The notes: generated by a model from the sequence alone, not told the origin. DNA of 64,000 bases from an uncultured Elusimicrobia bacterium (GCA_903889965.1 CAISZM010000045.1:1-64000); one strand, 5' to 3'. Counted from the first letter of the stretch, positions 46,447-56,235 are shown. Numbers and translations: made by a program.

Positions 46447-47682
46447 ATGTTCAAAGCCATTCCGGTCGCCATATCCAACCTGCCTCAGGTTTTATTGTTC
46501 CTCGCGGGTATATTTTACCTGCTGCTCAGCCTGAGGGGTTTCTGGACCGGACGAAAGCCCTCCCGCACAGCACCTTGCCGCCGCTTCGCCCTGCTTATGC
46601 CGGCCTACAACGAGGAAGCGGTGATAGGCTTCGCCGTAGAAAGCCTGACCAAGCTTAAATACCCGCGTGAACTATTCAAGATCTTCGTGGTGGCCGACCA
46701 TTGTACCGACGACACGAAAAGCATAGCCGCCGCGGCCGGCGCCACGGTACTGGACCATTCCGGCCCCGGCCTTAAGGCCGGCAAGGGAAGGGCCCTGAAA
46801 TGGGCAGTCGCGCAGATACTGGAGGCCGGCGGCTTTGACGCCTTCTGCTACTTCGACGCCGACTCGCTGGCGCACCCTGATTTCCTCGAAGCGGCAAACA
46901 ATCACCTGGCCGAAGGCGTGCAGGCCCTGCAGGGCCGCCAGCTGGCAAAGAACACGAACAACCTGCTGACCAGGATCCTGGCCTCCGGCCACGTCGTTTC
47001 CAACAGGTTCTTCCAGCTGCCTAAACAGGCCCTCGGCCTTTCCGCCACGCTGCACGGCAAAGGGATGTGTTTCACGGCCCTGATCGCCCGGCACTTCCCC
47101 TGGGACGAAACCTGCCTGACGGAAGACATAGAGATGCAGATGCGCCTGATACGGCACGGCGTCCGCATAGGCTGGGCGCGGGACGCGGTGGTGTACGACG
47201 AGGAACCGGAAACGATCCGCCAATATGTGCGCCGCAATATACGCTGGACCAGCGGCTCGCTCGATACCACCCGGAGGCACCTGTGGGCGCTTTGCTCCCG
47301 CGCGTTCCGCCTCGGCGACCTTAAAGCCATGGAGGCCGCCATTTACTGCGCGCAGACCTACCGCCTGGCTATAATTCCCCTGCTGGCCGCGGTTATCTGG
47401 CTGACCCGGGATTCCTTCAATCTTTTTATCTGGCTCTATTACCGGATGCCGGGAGACACCTACCTTATGAAGGCCCTCGTGATGCTGCCGCTGTCATTAT
47501 ATCCGGCCGCGGCCATCCTGATGGAACGCGCAAGCCCGGACCTCATGTTCGCCTACCTGCTCCAGCCTCTGCTGGGAGTATTCAGGGTTCCGGTCTTCAT
47601 CGGCGGGATATTCAGGGGAAGGGAATTCTGGGGCCGGACGGAGCATACCAGCCGCGTAGCCATAGCCGACCTGGTGGACTAA
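46447..47682 (+). CDS. Family 2 glycosyltransferase (membrane, processive-type)
   Basis: FALLMPAYNEEAVIGFAVESL, VVADHCTDDT, AFCYFDADSLAHPDFL, TEDIEMQMRLIRHG, RRNIRWTSG (QxxRW-like), C-terminal TMs. Confidence 0.93.
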   Translation: MFKAIPVAISNLPQVLLFLAGIFYLLLSLRGFWTGRKPSRTAPCRRFALLMPAYNEEAVIGFAVESLTKLKYPRELFKIFVVADHCTDDTKSIAAAAGATVLDHSGPGLKAGKGRALKWAVAQILEAGGFDAFCYFDADSLAHPDFLEAANNHLAEGVQALQGRQLAKNTNNLLTRILASGHVVSNRFFQLPKQALGLSATLHGKGMCFTALIARHFPWDETCLTEDIEMQMRLIRHGVRIGWARDAVVYDEEPETIRQYVRRNIRWTSGSLDTTRRHLWALCSRAFRLGDLKAMEAAIYCAQTYRLAIIPLLAAVIWLTRDSFNLFIWLYYRMPGDTYLMKALVMLPLSLYPAAAILMERASPDLMFAYLLQPLLGVFRVPVFIGGIFRGREFWGRTEHTSRVAIADLVD

Positions 47683-47712
47683 CCGGGTCCTCACCTCAAA
47701 AAAAGATACAAG

Positions 47713-48831
47713 TCAGGGATATCGGTTACTGACGATCCTGCTGCCGGCTATTATATCATGCCAGGTGCGCTTGTCCTTCTCCCAGATAGCCCAGACGTAG
47801 CCCAGCAGGCCGAACAGAGAAACCAGCGAGAAGAAAGCGCGCAGGAAAGCCTTGTCGGCGGTCAGCGGGCCGCCGGAGGAAAAATCAACCGCCTTCAGTT
47901 TGAAGATCTTCATGGCCGGCGTGGCCCCGAAGCGCCAGAGGAATATCCCGCAGTACAGCGCCCAAAAAAGCATTTTCAGAGGGGCGTGCTTAGCCCCGGA
48001 ATTTTGGAGGCCGGTGTCCCAGCCGGCGGACTTGGTTTCGACACGTTCCAAAACGGGACTGGATCCTCCGTCGTCTACGGTCACTTTTTTCAGGATAATA
48101 TCCTTGGCGCCCGCCTTATCCTTTACCTCCCACCTGGCGCGGGGGCCGCAGGACTGCAGGCCGAGGGTGTTCATGATTATCAGGATTATGACCATATCGG
48201 TCAACAGGGAGCCCAAACGGCGCCAGAAACCGGCACGGTACGGGGCGGGCTGAGGCGTTCCGAAGGTCGGTGCAGCGGCGGCGGCTGTTTCTCCCGGAGA
48301 CTGCGCCCCGACCGGGGTTTCGCGCAGCACCCGGAAAACCTTTATCTTTTCCGGGATGCCCTTGAACTGGCGGTAACCTATCTCGCTCGAGGGCACTTCC
48401 TTTTTGTTCATGGACAGGTAGACGGCCTCGGTGAAGAAGACCTCGCCCGCCTCGGCTATGCTTTCAAGGCGCGAGGTTATGTTGACCGCGTCGCCGTAAA
48501 TATCCCCGTCTACATCCACAGATACTTCGCCCGCGTTGATGGCGATGCGTATCTCTATCTTTTCTTCCTGCGGCTTGTCGGAGTTGTGCGCTTTCAGGAC
48601 GTCCTGTATCTCCACGCCGCAGATCACCGCGTCGGTAGGACTGTTAAAAGCGACCAAGAACGCGTCGCCTATCGTTTTGACGAGGCGGCCGCGGAACTTT
48701 TCTATCACCGGCAGCACCAGCTCGCGGTGCCTGGCAAGGAGTTCCTGGGTTTCCGCCCTTGAAAAGGCCGAGGTCTTCGAGGTGAAGCCCTTGATATCCG
48801 TGAGCATTATAGTGATGTGCCTGGTTTCCAT
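47713..48831 (-). CDS. Class III adenylate/guanylate cyclase domain fused to RDD membrane domain
   Basis: ITIMLTDIKGFTSKTSAFSRAETQELLARHRELVLPVIEKFRGRLVKTIGDAFLVAF...DAVNITSRLESIAEAGEVFFTEAVY; C-terminus YRAGFWRRLGSLLTDMVIILI ... DKRTWHDIIAGSRIV (RDD). Confidence 0.9.
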   Translation of the reverse strand: METRHITIMLTDIKGFTSKTSAFSRAETQELLARHRELVLPVIEKFRGRLVKTIGDAFLVAFNSPTDAVICGVEIQDVLKAHNSDKPQEEKIEIRIAINAGEVSVDVDGDIYGDAVNITSRLESIAEAGEVFFTEAVYLSMNKKEVPSSEIGYRQFKGIPEKIKVFRVLRETPVGAQSPGETAAAAAPTFGTPQPAPYRAGFWRRLGSLLTDMVIILIIMNTLGLQSCGPRARWEVKDKAGAKDIILKKVTVDDGGSSPVLERVETKSAGWDTGLQNSGAKHAPLKMLFWALYCGIFLWRFGATPAMKIFKLKAVDFSSGGPLTADKAFLRAFFSLVSLFGLLGYVWAIWEKDKRTWHDIIAGSRIVSNRYP

Positions 48832-48873
48832 TTGTCCTCAGCTTTCCAGCGGGCCGCGCGGCCCCATGCCCCG

Positions 48874-51516
48874 CTAAACCTTGATCCTTTTATCTATGAC
48901 CCTGCGGATCTTGCCTGTGCGCTGGATTCTCTCTATGGAGTTCGGCTTCAGCACCTCTATCTCCGGCTTGTCCAGCCACTTCATCCGCACGCTCTCATGC
49001 AGGTCCGCGCAGTGCCCCTCGATCTCGCCCCATAACAGCTCCGCCAGCTCCCCGGCTTTAGCCAGCGCCCCGGTCGTTTTCACCTCGACGCGTATCTTCA
49101 GCATATCCCGGTGGCCTTTCTTATCTATAACGACCTGGAAATTAAAACCGAGATCCGGCACCTTACCCAGCGCGTTCTGGATGTCGTTCACGAACAAATG
49201 CGCGCCTCCTACGTGGATCCTGTCGTCGCAGCGCCCGAGTATCTCGAACAGCGGCTCCTTCCTGCCGCAGCCGCAGGGCTTCATCAGCCACCGCCCCAGG
49301 TCACCAACCCTGTAACGGATGATCGGCATATGCTTCTTGGAGAGCCCGGTAACCACCAGTTCGCCGACTTGTCCCTTCCCCACCGGCGCCATGGTATCCT
49401 GGTCTACGAATTCTATGAACTGGCTGAAAGCGAACAGATGATGCTGCCCCTTGACGCAGGCCGGGCACTGGAACCCCACCACCCCGGCGTCCGCGGTTGC
49501 ATAGCCCGCCGAGCGGACATCCGCGCCCGGGAAAACGCCTTTAAGGAATTTCACCATTTCGGAGCCCACATACTCCCCGCCGTAAAAGATCTTCTTCACG
49601 TGAAGTTCGTACTTGCCCTTGTTCGCCTTCACGAACTCGGCCAGCTTCACGAGAAAGGACGGCAGCCCTATGACCGCCGTAACCTTAAAATCTTCGAGGT
49701 ACCCGGCGATATTTTCGAGAGGGAGGTTGCTTCCCACCGGAACCGAGATAGCCTTGGTATAGGAGATGGCTTTCTCCACGGACAGCCAGCTGGACCAGAG
49801 GTTCCCGGCTATAAAAAGGTTAGCTATAACGTCCTTCTCGTCCAGGCCCGCCGCCTCCAGCGTGTAAGCCAGCACCCGGCAGGTGTGGTCATATTCGTGC
49901 TGGTCGTAAAAAACATATTTTGGCTGGCCCGTGGAGCCGCCGCTCGCGAAGAAGATGCCGCGCTGAACCTTGGAGGTCAGCAGGTCCGCGCTGTCCGGAG
50001 GGGTATTCTCCAGTACGTGGTGTTTTTCCAGAAAAGGCACCGTCTGGAAATCCGCTATGGTAATTATCCTCGGCACGTCCTTAAAATGCCGCTTGTAGAA
50101 CGGGCTGCGGGCCCGCGCGTGCTCCACCAGTTCGCTGATACGGTCCAGCTGCGAGGGCTTTTCCTCTATCGGGACCCAGTTGACAAGGGACAGCATCGGG
50201 AAGATCCCGTCGTGCGGGGAGCCGTTGGCCTCCTCCAGCATCTTCCCCAGCTTCACCACCCGCGATATCCCCGCGGGCCCCAGGGTCTCTAGCACCTTTT
50301 TGCGCTCTATCGAGCCGCCCACGCCGACCGTCTGTATGTAGCCGCGCAGGGGCATCAGCAGCGCCTTTACCTGCTCAAGAGTTTCCACGGTCTTCACGTA
50401 CAACACCCGGTTCAGAGGCGAAACGCGGTACACCGGGTCCTTCTCGTAAATGACGGTCCAGTGCGTGGAGGGGGCCGAGCTTTCATATGACGCGTTGCCG
50501 AGCGCCGCGTCCACGCGCGCGAGCTCCCTGGCCCTGGTTATCTCCACCTGTTCGTCCGGAGAAAGGCGGCCCTGCGGCAGTTCTTCCGCGAGTTCGGCAA
50601 AATGTTTTTTCGCCGCCTTAAGGAAATCGGCCGCAAGCGCCTTGTGTTTCCCCGCCGGCGCGATAAGGTAAAGAGTGTGCAGCGAGGAGCAGGCCGCCTG
50701 GTCCCAGAGCGAGGCGTCCAAAGCGGCCCTGCGGGCCACGGCGTCAATGCCCTCGTATTCTATGCAGCTTTCAAAAACTACGCCGACGCTGGTCTTCGGG
50801 CCGAAGCCCTCCACGCGCACGTCTATGGGAGCTATCTTCCTGTAGGCCTGCACCGCGTCGTAGCCTCCCCACACGAAAACCGCGTTGACGTTCTTCACCG
50901 CGGCTTCTTCCAGTTCCTGCCTGCCCCCCTTCCAGCTTACCACAGCGGCCGACCCGGCAAGCGCGCCGCGCTCATCGACCTCTTTCAGCGCGTCCATGAA
51001 AAGATTTATAAAGTTGGAGCCCGATGAGGACAGCTTGACGATATTCACGTTCTTTGTGAGGAACCCTATTACCAGCGAGTCCAGTATACCCAGGAACACG
51101 TTTCCGGCGCCCACGTGCAGCACCACGCCCCTGGGCAGCGCGCGCACCAACCCGTCGTATCCGCGGCGCTCGACCGGGGCCTCGAGCGCGTAGGGAAGGA
51201 ACAGCTCCATGTTCATGCGCTTCATCAGGGTCTTTCTGTCGAGGATCTCAGGCACGATATCCAGGCTCTTTTCTATGACCGGTCCGGAAAAAGTTATGTG
51301 CCGCTTAAGATGCTCCAGCGCCGCATGACGATATTTTCCGCCCTTCTCAAAAAGCGCGCCGGCCCTGGACAGCGTTTCGGCAATGTAATCGCGGGGGACC
51401 CCGCGCATCAGCGCGCTGGCCTCCTGCGCCCTCCGGCCGACCTCTTCAATTTCAGCCGGGGTCCACGAGGTCTTATCCAGACTTTCCCCGAAAAGATAGG
51501 TATTATGTATTTTCAT
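48874..51516 (-). CDS. LuxC-like acyl-CoA reductase fused to PaaK-like (phenylacetate-CoA ligase family) AMP-binding domain
   Basis: N-half: GVVLHVGAGNVFLGILDSLVIGFLTKNVNIVKLSSSG, DASLWDQAACSSLH (LuxC). C-half: HARARSPFYKRHFKDV, FFASGGSTGQPKYVFYD, GELVVTGLSKKHMPIIRYRVGDLGRW, ILGRCDDRIHVGGAHLF (PaaK). Confidence 0.9.
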   Translation of the reverse strand: MKIHNTYLFGESLDKTSWTPAEIEEVGRRAQEASALMRGVPRDYIAETLSRAGALFEKGGKYRHAALEHLKRHITFSGPVIEKSLDIVPEILDRKTLMKRMNMELFLPYALEAPVERRGYDGLVRALPRGVVLHVGAGNVFLGILDSLVIGFLTKNVNIVKLSSSGSNFINLFMDALKEVDERGALAGSAAVVSWKGGRQELEEAAVKNVNAVFVWGGYDAVQAYRKIAPIDVRVEGFGPKTSVGVVFESCIEYEGIDAVARRAALDASLWDQAACSSLHTLYLIAPAGKHKALAADFLKAAKKHFAELAEELPQGRLSPDEQVEITRARELARVDAALGNASYESSAPSTHWTVIYEKDPVYRVSPLNRVLYVKTVETLEQVKALLMPLRGYIQTVGVGGSIERKKVLETLGPAGISRVVKLGKMLEEANGSPHDGIFPMLSLVNWVPIEEKPSQLDRISELVEHARARSPFYKRHFKDVPRIITIADFQTVPFLEKHHVLENTPPDSADLLTSKVQRGIFFASGGSTGQPKYVFYDQHEYDHTCRVLAYTLEAAGLDEKDVIANLFIAGNLWSSWLSVEKAISYTKAISVPVGSNLPLENIAGYLEDFKVTAVIGLPSFLVKLAEFVKANKGKYELHVKKIFYGGEYVGSEMVKFLKGVFPGADVRSAGYATADAGVVGFQCPACVKGQHHLFAFSQFIEFVDQDTMAPVGKGQVGELVVTGLSKKHMPIIRYRVGDLGRWLMKPCGCGRKEPLFEILGRCDDRIHVGGAHLFVNDIQNALGKVPDLGFNFQVVIDKKGHRDMLKIRVEVKTTGALAKAGELAELLWGEIEGHCADLHESVRMKWLDKPEIEVLKPNSIERIQRTGKIRRVIDKRIKV

Positions 51517-52679
51517 AACATCGTAGCCGCGCTTATGGCGCAGCCTTTCAATTTCTTCACCCCGGCGCGGCCGTGTATTTCAAGCACAGGTCCCGGCAGG
51601 CCGCAGCGGCAGCGTTCGCGCACCAGCCCGAAGTCGGAAGAAAGCACGGAGAGAGAAGGGTAGCTGGACAGGTAAGGAGTTATGAACTGCAGCAGGCCTT
51701 TTTTGCCGTAGCCCAGCGGCGCGAGCGTGCCGGGGTGACGGACTATCACCCGGCCATAATTGGGAATGTGAAAATTGCCGAGCCGGCAGTCGACATACGG
51801 CACTCCGTGCTCGACCATTCCGAACAGGTCCCGGACATTTTCCGCGGGTATGCCGAGTTTATCGGCCAGGACCTTGCGGTAGATCTTCTTGTCCATGGCC
51901 TCGTCCGACATCGTTTTCCATCCGCCGCCGGTAACGACGCTTGAGGCGGGGTTAAGGCGCGGGTAGCGGCCGAACCGTTTTTTAAATTCTTCGGTCAGTT
52001 TAAGGGCGAAGGCCGGAAACCCCACAAGGCGGACCAGGCCCCCCGCGTCCTCGAACTTTTTCATGGCCGAAACGGCGCCCTCTATATCGAAATAAAAATC
52101 ATTCCTGGACTTGCTCCAGCGGAAGGTGTAGAAGATCTCCCCTTTTTTGGTGAAACCGCTGAGCAGCTTGTCGGTCCAGGCGGTGCCCAGGTCCACGGCC
52201 ACTTCGGGGTCGTAGGTGAAACAGATATAGTCGTGCGCGCGCTCGTCCGTAAGGCGGAGGCCCTCGAACACTTTCCAGGCCATGCGGCGTACACGCATCA
52301 GGGATCCCCTGTCCAGCTGCATGCGGCTGCGCTGCCCGGAGGTGCCGCTGGACTTCAATTCCAGGACTATTTTGGAATAGGGCAGGGTGGTGAGATCGCG
52401 CTCCTTAAGGGCGGCCACGAATAAAAAGGGGATATTTCGCATGTCGCGCTCGGACCTTACCGAGGCCGGGTCGAAGCCCTCGGCTTTGTAAAGCGCCTTC
52501 AGCACAGGGGCCCGGCGTCCCTGGTAAGCCAGCGCGGCGCGCATGGCGGCACAGAAGGCCCTGGAGGTCTTCGGCGAGTACTCGAAAGCCGGCGTCTCGA
52601 ACAGTGCGTCCATCGGCGCGCGGCTCTTCAGCGGCTTGTAAAAGGGCGGAAGGCTGTTTTCCACTGATAGGTCTGCCAC
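51513..52679 (-). CDS. LuxE-like acyl-protein synthetase
   Basis: LELKSSGTSGQRSRMQLDRGSLMRV ... GFPAFALKLTEEFKKRFGRYPRL ... SSVVTGGGWKTMSDEAMDKKIYRKVLADKLGI ... LFGMVEHGVPYVDCRLGNFHIPNYGRVIVR. GTG start with AAGGAG RBS; 4-nt overlap with LuxC-PaaK gene. Confidence 0.88.
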   Translation of the reverse strand: MADLSVENSLPPFYKPLKSRAPMDALFETPAFEYSPKTSRAFCAAMRAALAYQGRRAPVLKALYKAEGFDPASVRSERDMRNIPFLFVAALKERDLTTLPYSKIVLELKSSGTSGQRSRMQLDRGSLMRVRRMAWKVFEGLRLTDERAHDYICFTYDPEVAVDLGTAWTDKLLSGFTKKGEIFYTFRWSKSRNDFYFDIEGAVSAMKKFEDAGGLVRLVGFPAFALKLTEEFKKRFGRYPRLNPASSVVTGGGWKTMSDEAMDKKIYRKVLADKLGIPAENVRDLFGMVEHGVPYVDCRLGNFHIPNYGRVIVRHPGTLAPLGYGKKGLLQFITPYLSSYPSLSVLSSDFGLVRERCRCGLPGPVLEIHGRAGVKKLKGCAISAATML

Positions 52680-52801
52680 AGCTGTCTCCTTAACCGGGTC
52701 AATCAAGAAAATTACCGCTTCAGGCCGAGGCACAAGCGCCGCATGCGCCCCCTGGCACTCCCGCCGCCTGAACCCGCGCCTTGCGGCGGGCAAAACAGAT
52801 C

Positions 52802-54007
52802 TTACTTTTTTACCCCTGGCTCGTCCTTAAAGACCAGCTCTATATAATTCTCCCTCCACAATTTAAGGTACTCGCGGAGGAAATTCTTGTAGAGGGAGAT
52901 TATCTTGACGTTCCTGAAATCCAGCACGTCGAAAGTGCGGGAGAAAGCGATACAGTCATACCTTTTTTTCCCCACCTTTTTCACGCAGGGGAAGTAGGCG
53001 CTGGGAATATAGCGGGCATCCAGCGCGTCGCGCTGTATGTGCGGCGAATAGGCGTCTATGATGACCTCTATATAGGCCATGTCCATATCGCTGACCTTGC
53101 GCGCTATGCTCTCCAGCACAACGGCGAAGCTCTTCTCGTTGGTGACGCCGCCCACCACCACGCTGTACTTGTCCTTCTGGTTATAAGTCAGGTACACCTC
53201 GGTGCCCTGGTCCGGGGTCACAAGTATAAGGTTCGGTTCGTGAAAAGGCATCGAGATGTGCTCGAAGAAGCTGTTGTTCTTCGTTTTGCGCCAGCGGTTC
53301 TTTACGAAATTCGGCGCGGTGATGACCTCGAAATTAAGCAGCGGTATGCGCTGCTTGTGGTCGCTGTATTCGCATTTCACGTCTTTCACCGCCGGCTTGT
53401 CCAGGTTGACCTGCCTGCGCACTATATCGTAAAAAGGCTCGACCTCGGGGATAAGGCGCGTGCGTTGCCGGCGCAAAGCCAGCGCCCGTTCCGTCAAATA
53501 ACCGGTAAGGCAGTGCGTCTCGTTGTCGTGCACCTTGTGGGTGTTGGGGAAAATGCCGAGTTTAACAAAACCCAGGCTCTCCGTGAGCTTCTGTGGAGCG
53601 TAGTTGGCTGTGCGGGTGGTGGCGTAAACAAGGTCCACCAGGTCCTTATTGTGAGTAATGTCGTCCAGGACCAGCTTCATCATGGTATAGGCGAGGTCCA
53701 GCTTGCGGTATTCCTGGCTGACCACGGCGCCGAAAGCCTTGGAGATGCGGTTCGTTAGGTCCACCGCGTAAACCAGGCTGCCGACCACGCGGCCCTGGCA
53801 CTCCGCCACTATCCAGCAGTAATCGTCGTGTTCTATGGCGCTGCGCATGCGCTCTTTATCGGTCACTATCGGAACGGAGTAGGTCCCCCCGTAGACCTCC
53901 ACGTAGAGCATCTGTATGCGGCGCATGTCCTGCAGCCTGGCGAGGCGGATAATGATATCCGGCTTCCCCTCGCTCTTTATTATCTTTTCTATCTTTTTAT
54001 GGGCCAT
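52802..54007 (-). CDS. GNAT-family acetyltransferase with extended C-terminal domain
   Basis: IRLARLQDMRRIQMLYVEVYGG ... GRVVGSLVYAVDL ... GAVVSQEYRKLDLAYTMMKLVLDDI ... PQKLTESLGFVKLGIFP. Confidence 0.85.
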   Translation of the reverse strand: MAHKKIEKIIKSEGKPDIIIRLARLQDMRRIQMLYVEVYGGTYSVPIVTDKERMRSAIEHDDYCWIVAECQGRVVGSLVYAVDLTNRISKAFGAVVSQEYRKLDLAYTMMKLVLDDITHNKDLVDLVYATTRTANYAPQKLTESLGFVKLGIFPNTHKVHDNETHCLTGYLTERALALRRQRTRLIPEVEPFYDIVRRQVNLDKPAVKDVKCEYSDHKQRIPLLNFEVITAPNFVKNRWRKTKNNSFFEHISMPFHEPNLILVTPDQGTEVYLTYNQKDKYSVVVGGVTNEKSFAVVLESIARKVSDMDMAYIEVIIDAYSPHIQRDALDARYIPSAYFPCVKKVGKKRYDCIAFSRTFDVLDFRNVKIISLYKNFLREYLKLWRENYIELVFKDEPGVKK

Positions 54008-54114
54008 ACGCTCCCCGTAACCCTCGCCTTGTTGCGGTCAGTCTAATATTATAATATATTGGGCACGGCGGCCTGTTCACAAAGAGCGCGACGCCACGCT
54101 GTACCGGCTAAAAA

Positions 54115-55014
54115 ATGAAAAAGCAAAACCTCCTGATACTGCTTGCGGCCCTGTCCGGGCTATGCGGGTGCGCCTCCTTCAACTCGGGTGATATACGGGT
54201 GGAGCGCAGCGCGGCGCGGGCCATGCTGGAAGACCGCGGAACGGTTCCGTTCTCTGAAATCCAGGTTTCATGGCAGAATTTCCCTTACCGCGCAGCTACG
54301 GATTCCATAGGCGAAGGCTCCTTCTCCAACCCGAAAAAGATCATGCCTGTTCCCGTGCCGGGCGGGGACTCCGCCGAGTTCGCGCGCAAGGCCCGCGAGA
54401 TATTCTCCGCGGCCGGGCTATATGACAAGGCCAAGGGACGCGGGGCTCTCAGGCTGAAACTGACCTCCTTCGGCAGGTGGACCTACAGCGATCTTTTCGG
54501 TTCCTACCTGGTAGACACGGGTTTTATCTTCATCATCCCCTCTTCACTGCGGGTCAACTACCAGCTGACGGCCGATTTCGCTACCTCCACCGGCACGATA
54601 AGAGTGGAAGAGATAGCCCAGAACAAGACGACTTTTCACATATTGATGGCCCCGCTTTACCCCTTCTTCGCTCCGGGCCCGCGCGAGAACGGCCTTCTTA
54701 AGCAGCTGCTCTGGCGGACGGCCTCCGACACCTACGCGCGCCTGAAAGCGGCCGGCGGAGTTCCCGTGGCGCTCCCGGCGCAGCAGCCCACGCCCCCCGA
54801 AAGGGCGGTGCTGCCGTCCCCGCCCATGACTCCCGACAAATCCTGGCTTCCTGGCAAGCCCCTGGAGTCGGAGCCGTACCCGGCGCAGGAGCCGCCTTCA
54901 GCGGAACCCCCCTCCGAGCAAAATACCCCGGCAGCGCCGGTATCACAAACCGCGCCGGACAACCGGCCCGTGAATATAGAACCGGCGCCGGCGGACGAAA
55001 CCCCGGACGATTGA
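54115..55014 (+). CDS. Putative lipoprotein with Pro-rich C-terminus
   Basis: MKKQNLLILLAALSGLCGCASFNSGD lipobox; C-terminal P/A/E-rich tail. Confidence 0.75.
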   Translation: MKKQNLLILLAALSGLCGCASFNSGDIRVERSAARAMLEDRGTVPFSEIQVSWQNFPYRAATDSIGEGSFSNPKKIMPVPVPGGDSAEFARKAREIFSAAGLYDKAKGRGALRLKLTSFGRWTYSDLFGSYLVDTGFIFIIPSSLRVNYQLTADFATSTGTIRVEEIAQNKTTFHILMAPLYPFFAPGPRENGLLKQLLWRTASDTYARLKAAGGVPVALPAQQPTPPERAVLPSPPMTPDKSWLPGKPLESEPYPAQEPPSAEPPSEQNTPAAPVSQTAPDNRPVNIEPAPADETPDD

Positions 55015-55020
55015 CCTGCC

Positions 55021-55065
55021 GGGCGATAAAAAAACCCCGCCGCAAGACGGGGTTTTTTATCGCCC
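55021..55065. terminator. Bidirectional intrinsic terminator between convergent genes
   Basis: GGGCGATAAAAAAACCCCG-CCGCAAGA-CGGGGTTTTTTATCGCCC. Confidence 0.95.
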
Positions 55066-55078
55066 TGAGCGCGCAAAC

Positions 55079-55717
55079 TCAGGCCGCTGCCGGCTGCGCC
55101 GGGCCGAACTTTTCCCTTTCCCTGCGATGGGCCTTTAAATCGACGAAGATCTTCAGCCCTATGAACAGCGGCAGCACGGCGCCGGGGTCGCGGAACACCA
55201 AAGAGACGAAAGCGCCCAATATTATCGTCAAATGCATCACCACTATCCGCGAATAGGGCTGCTGCATGCACTGCGCCGAGGAAACCCGGAAACGCTCCCC
55301 TCCCCTCAGATAGTTGAAATAGAACGACATGCCATGGCTCAGGAACAGGGCGGCCGCGGCCCAGCGCACACTGTAAAGCATCTCCCGCACATCTATAGCT
55401 CCGCCTTTAAACCCGCCCAGCACCACCCCGAAAAGAAAAACCCCGTGGCCGGCCATGAACCCGCCGAAATGCAGCGTAAAAAAGCCGGCAAGCAGGCACT
55501 TCGCCACGATGGGCATCCCGCCGGGGAAGACGCAGCCGGACTTACCCGGATCCGGGGGCCCGGCCGCCAGTATTATCCTGAAGATATTGAAGAAGCCGAT
55601 GATCCCGGTTTCAAGCCAGTAAAGCGTCAGCACTTCCCTGAGGTTCCAGAACCCGCCCGCCACAAGCAAAAAAGGTATCAGGTTGGCGCCGAGCAAAGCC
55701 CAGGTGGGAGCGCTCAC
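55079..55717 (-). CDS. DUF6498-like membrane protein
   Basis: LTLYWLETGIIGFFNIFRIILA plus several TMs (LHFGGFMAGHGVFLFGVV). Confidence 0.68.
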   Translation of the reverse strand: MSAPTWALLGANLIPFLLVAGGFWNLREVLTLYWLETGIIGFFNIFRIILAAGPPDPGKSGCVFPGGMPIVAKCLLAGFFTLHFGGFMAGHGVFLFGVVLGGFKGGAIDVREMLYSVRWAAAALFLSHGMSFYFNYLRGGERFRVSSAQCMQQPYSRIVVMHLTIILGAFVSLVFRDPGAVLPLFIGLKIFVDLKAHRREREKFGPAQPAAA

Positions 55718-55720
55718 GGC

Positions 55721-56206
55721 TCAGTTTCCCGGTTCGGATTTGCCGCCGTCATCCGCCTGTTTTTCCGGGGCTGTTTTGCCGGACTCCGCCGGGGCCGGCG
55801 CCTCGGCCGGGGGGAGCCGCCCGAGGGCCTCTTTAGCGTCGTCCAGGTAAACGCTTTCGGGGTTTTCGCTTATGAATTTTCCTATAGCGGCGCGCCCTTC
55901 CGGGACTTTCCCGTCCACCACCAGCTGCACCGCTTCGGCCAGCTGCTTGCGCTCCGCCTCAAGCTTCTTGCGGGCGGCCTCGGAAACTCCGCCTTTCCAA
56001 TAAATGGCCCTGGGATTGTTATCCTGCAATTCGCCGCGCACGGCGGCCACCGAGGAAACCCTGTTTTTCGACTCCAGCTTCTTCTCCACCTTGGCCCTCA
56101 GGCTCTTGAGCATGATGGAATACCAGTTTTTCCAGTCGCCTTTGTCGGCGGCCTGGACGGCGTTAAACGCGAACAACATCGCCAGCGCAATAAGAATTTT
56201 TTTCAT
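55721..56206 (-). CDS. Secreted hypothetical protein
   Basis: Signal peptide MKKILIALAMLFAFNAVQA; charged helical body; Pro/Ala-rich tail. Confidence 0.7.
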   Translation of the reverse strand: MKKILIALAMLFAFNAVQAADKGDWKNWYSIMLKSLRAKVEKKLESKNRVSSVAAVRGELQDNNPRAIYWKGGVSEAARKKLEAERKQLAEAVQLVVDGKVPEGRAAIGKFISENPESVYLDDAKEALGRLPPAEAPAPAESGKTAPEKQADDGGKSEPGN

Positions 56207-56235
56207 AAGCCTTCTCCTTCCGGCCCGCAGTCCGT

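Noticed and set aside
48874-52679. Bioluminescence (lux) operon
   Set aside because: LuxC- and LuxE-like genes are present but no luxA/luxB luciferase or luxD is visible, and LuxC is fused to a PaaK domain.
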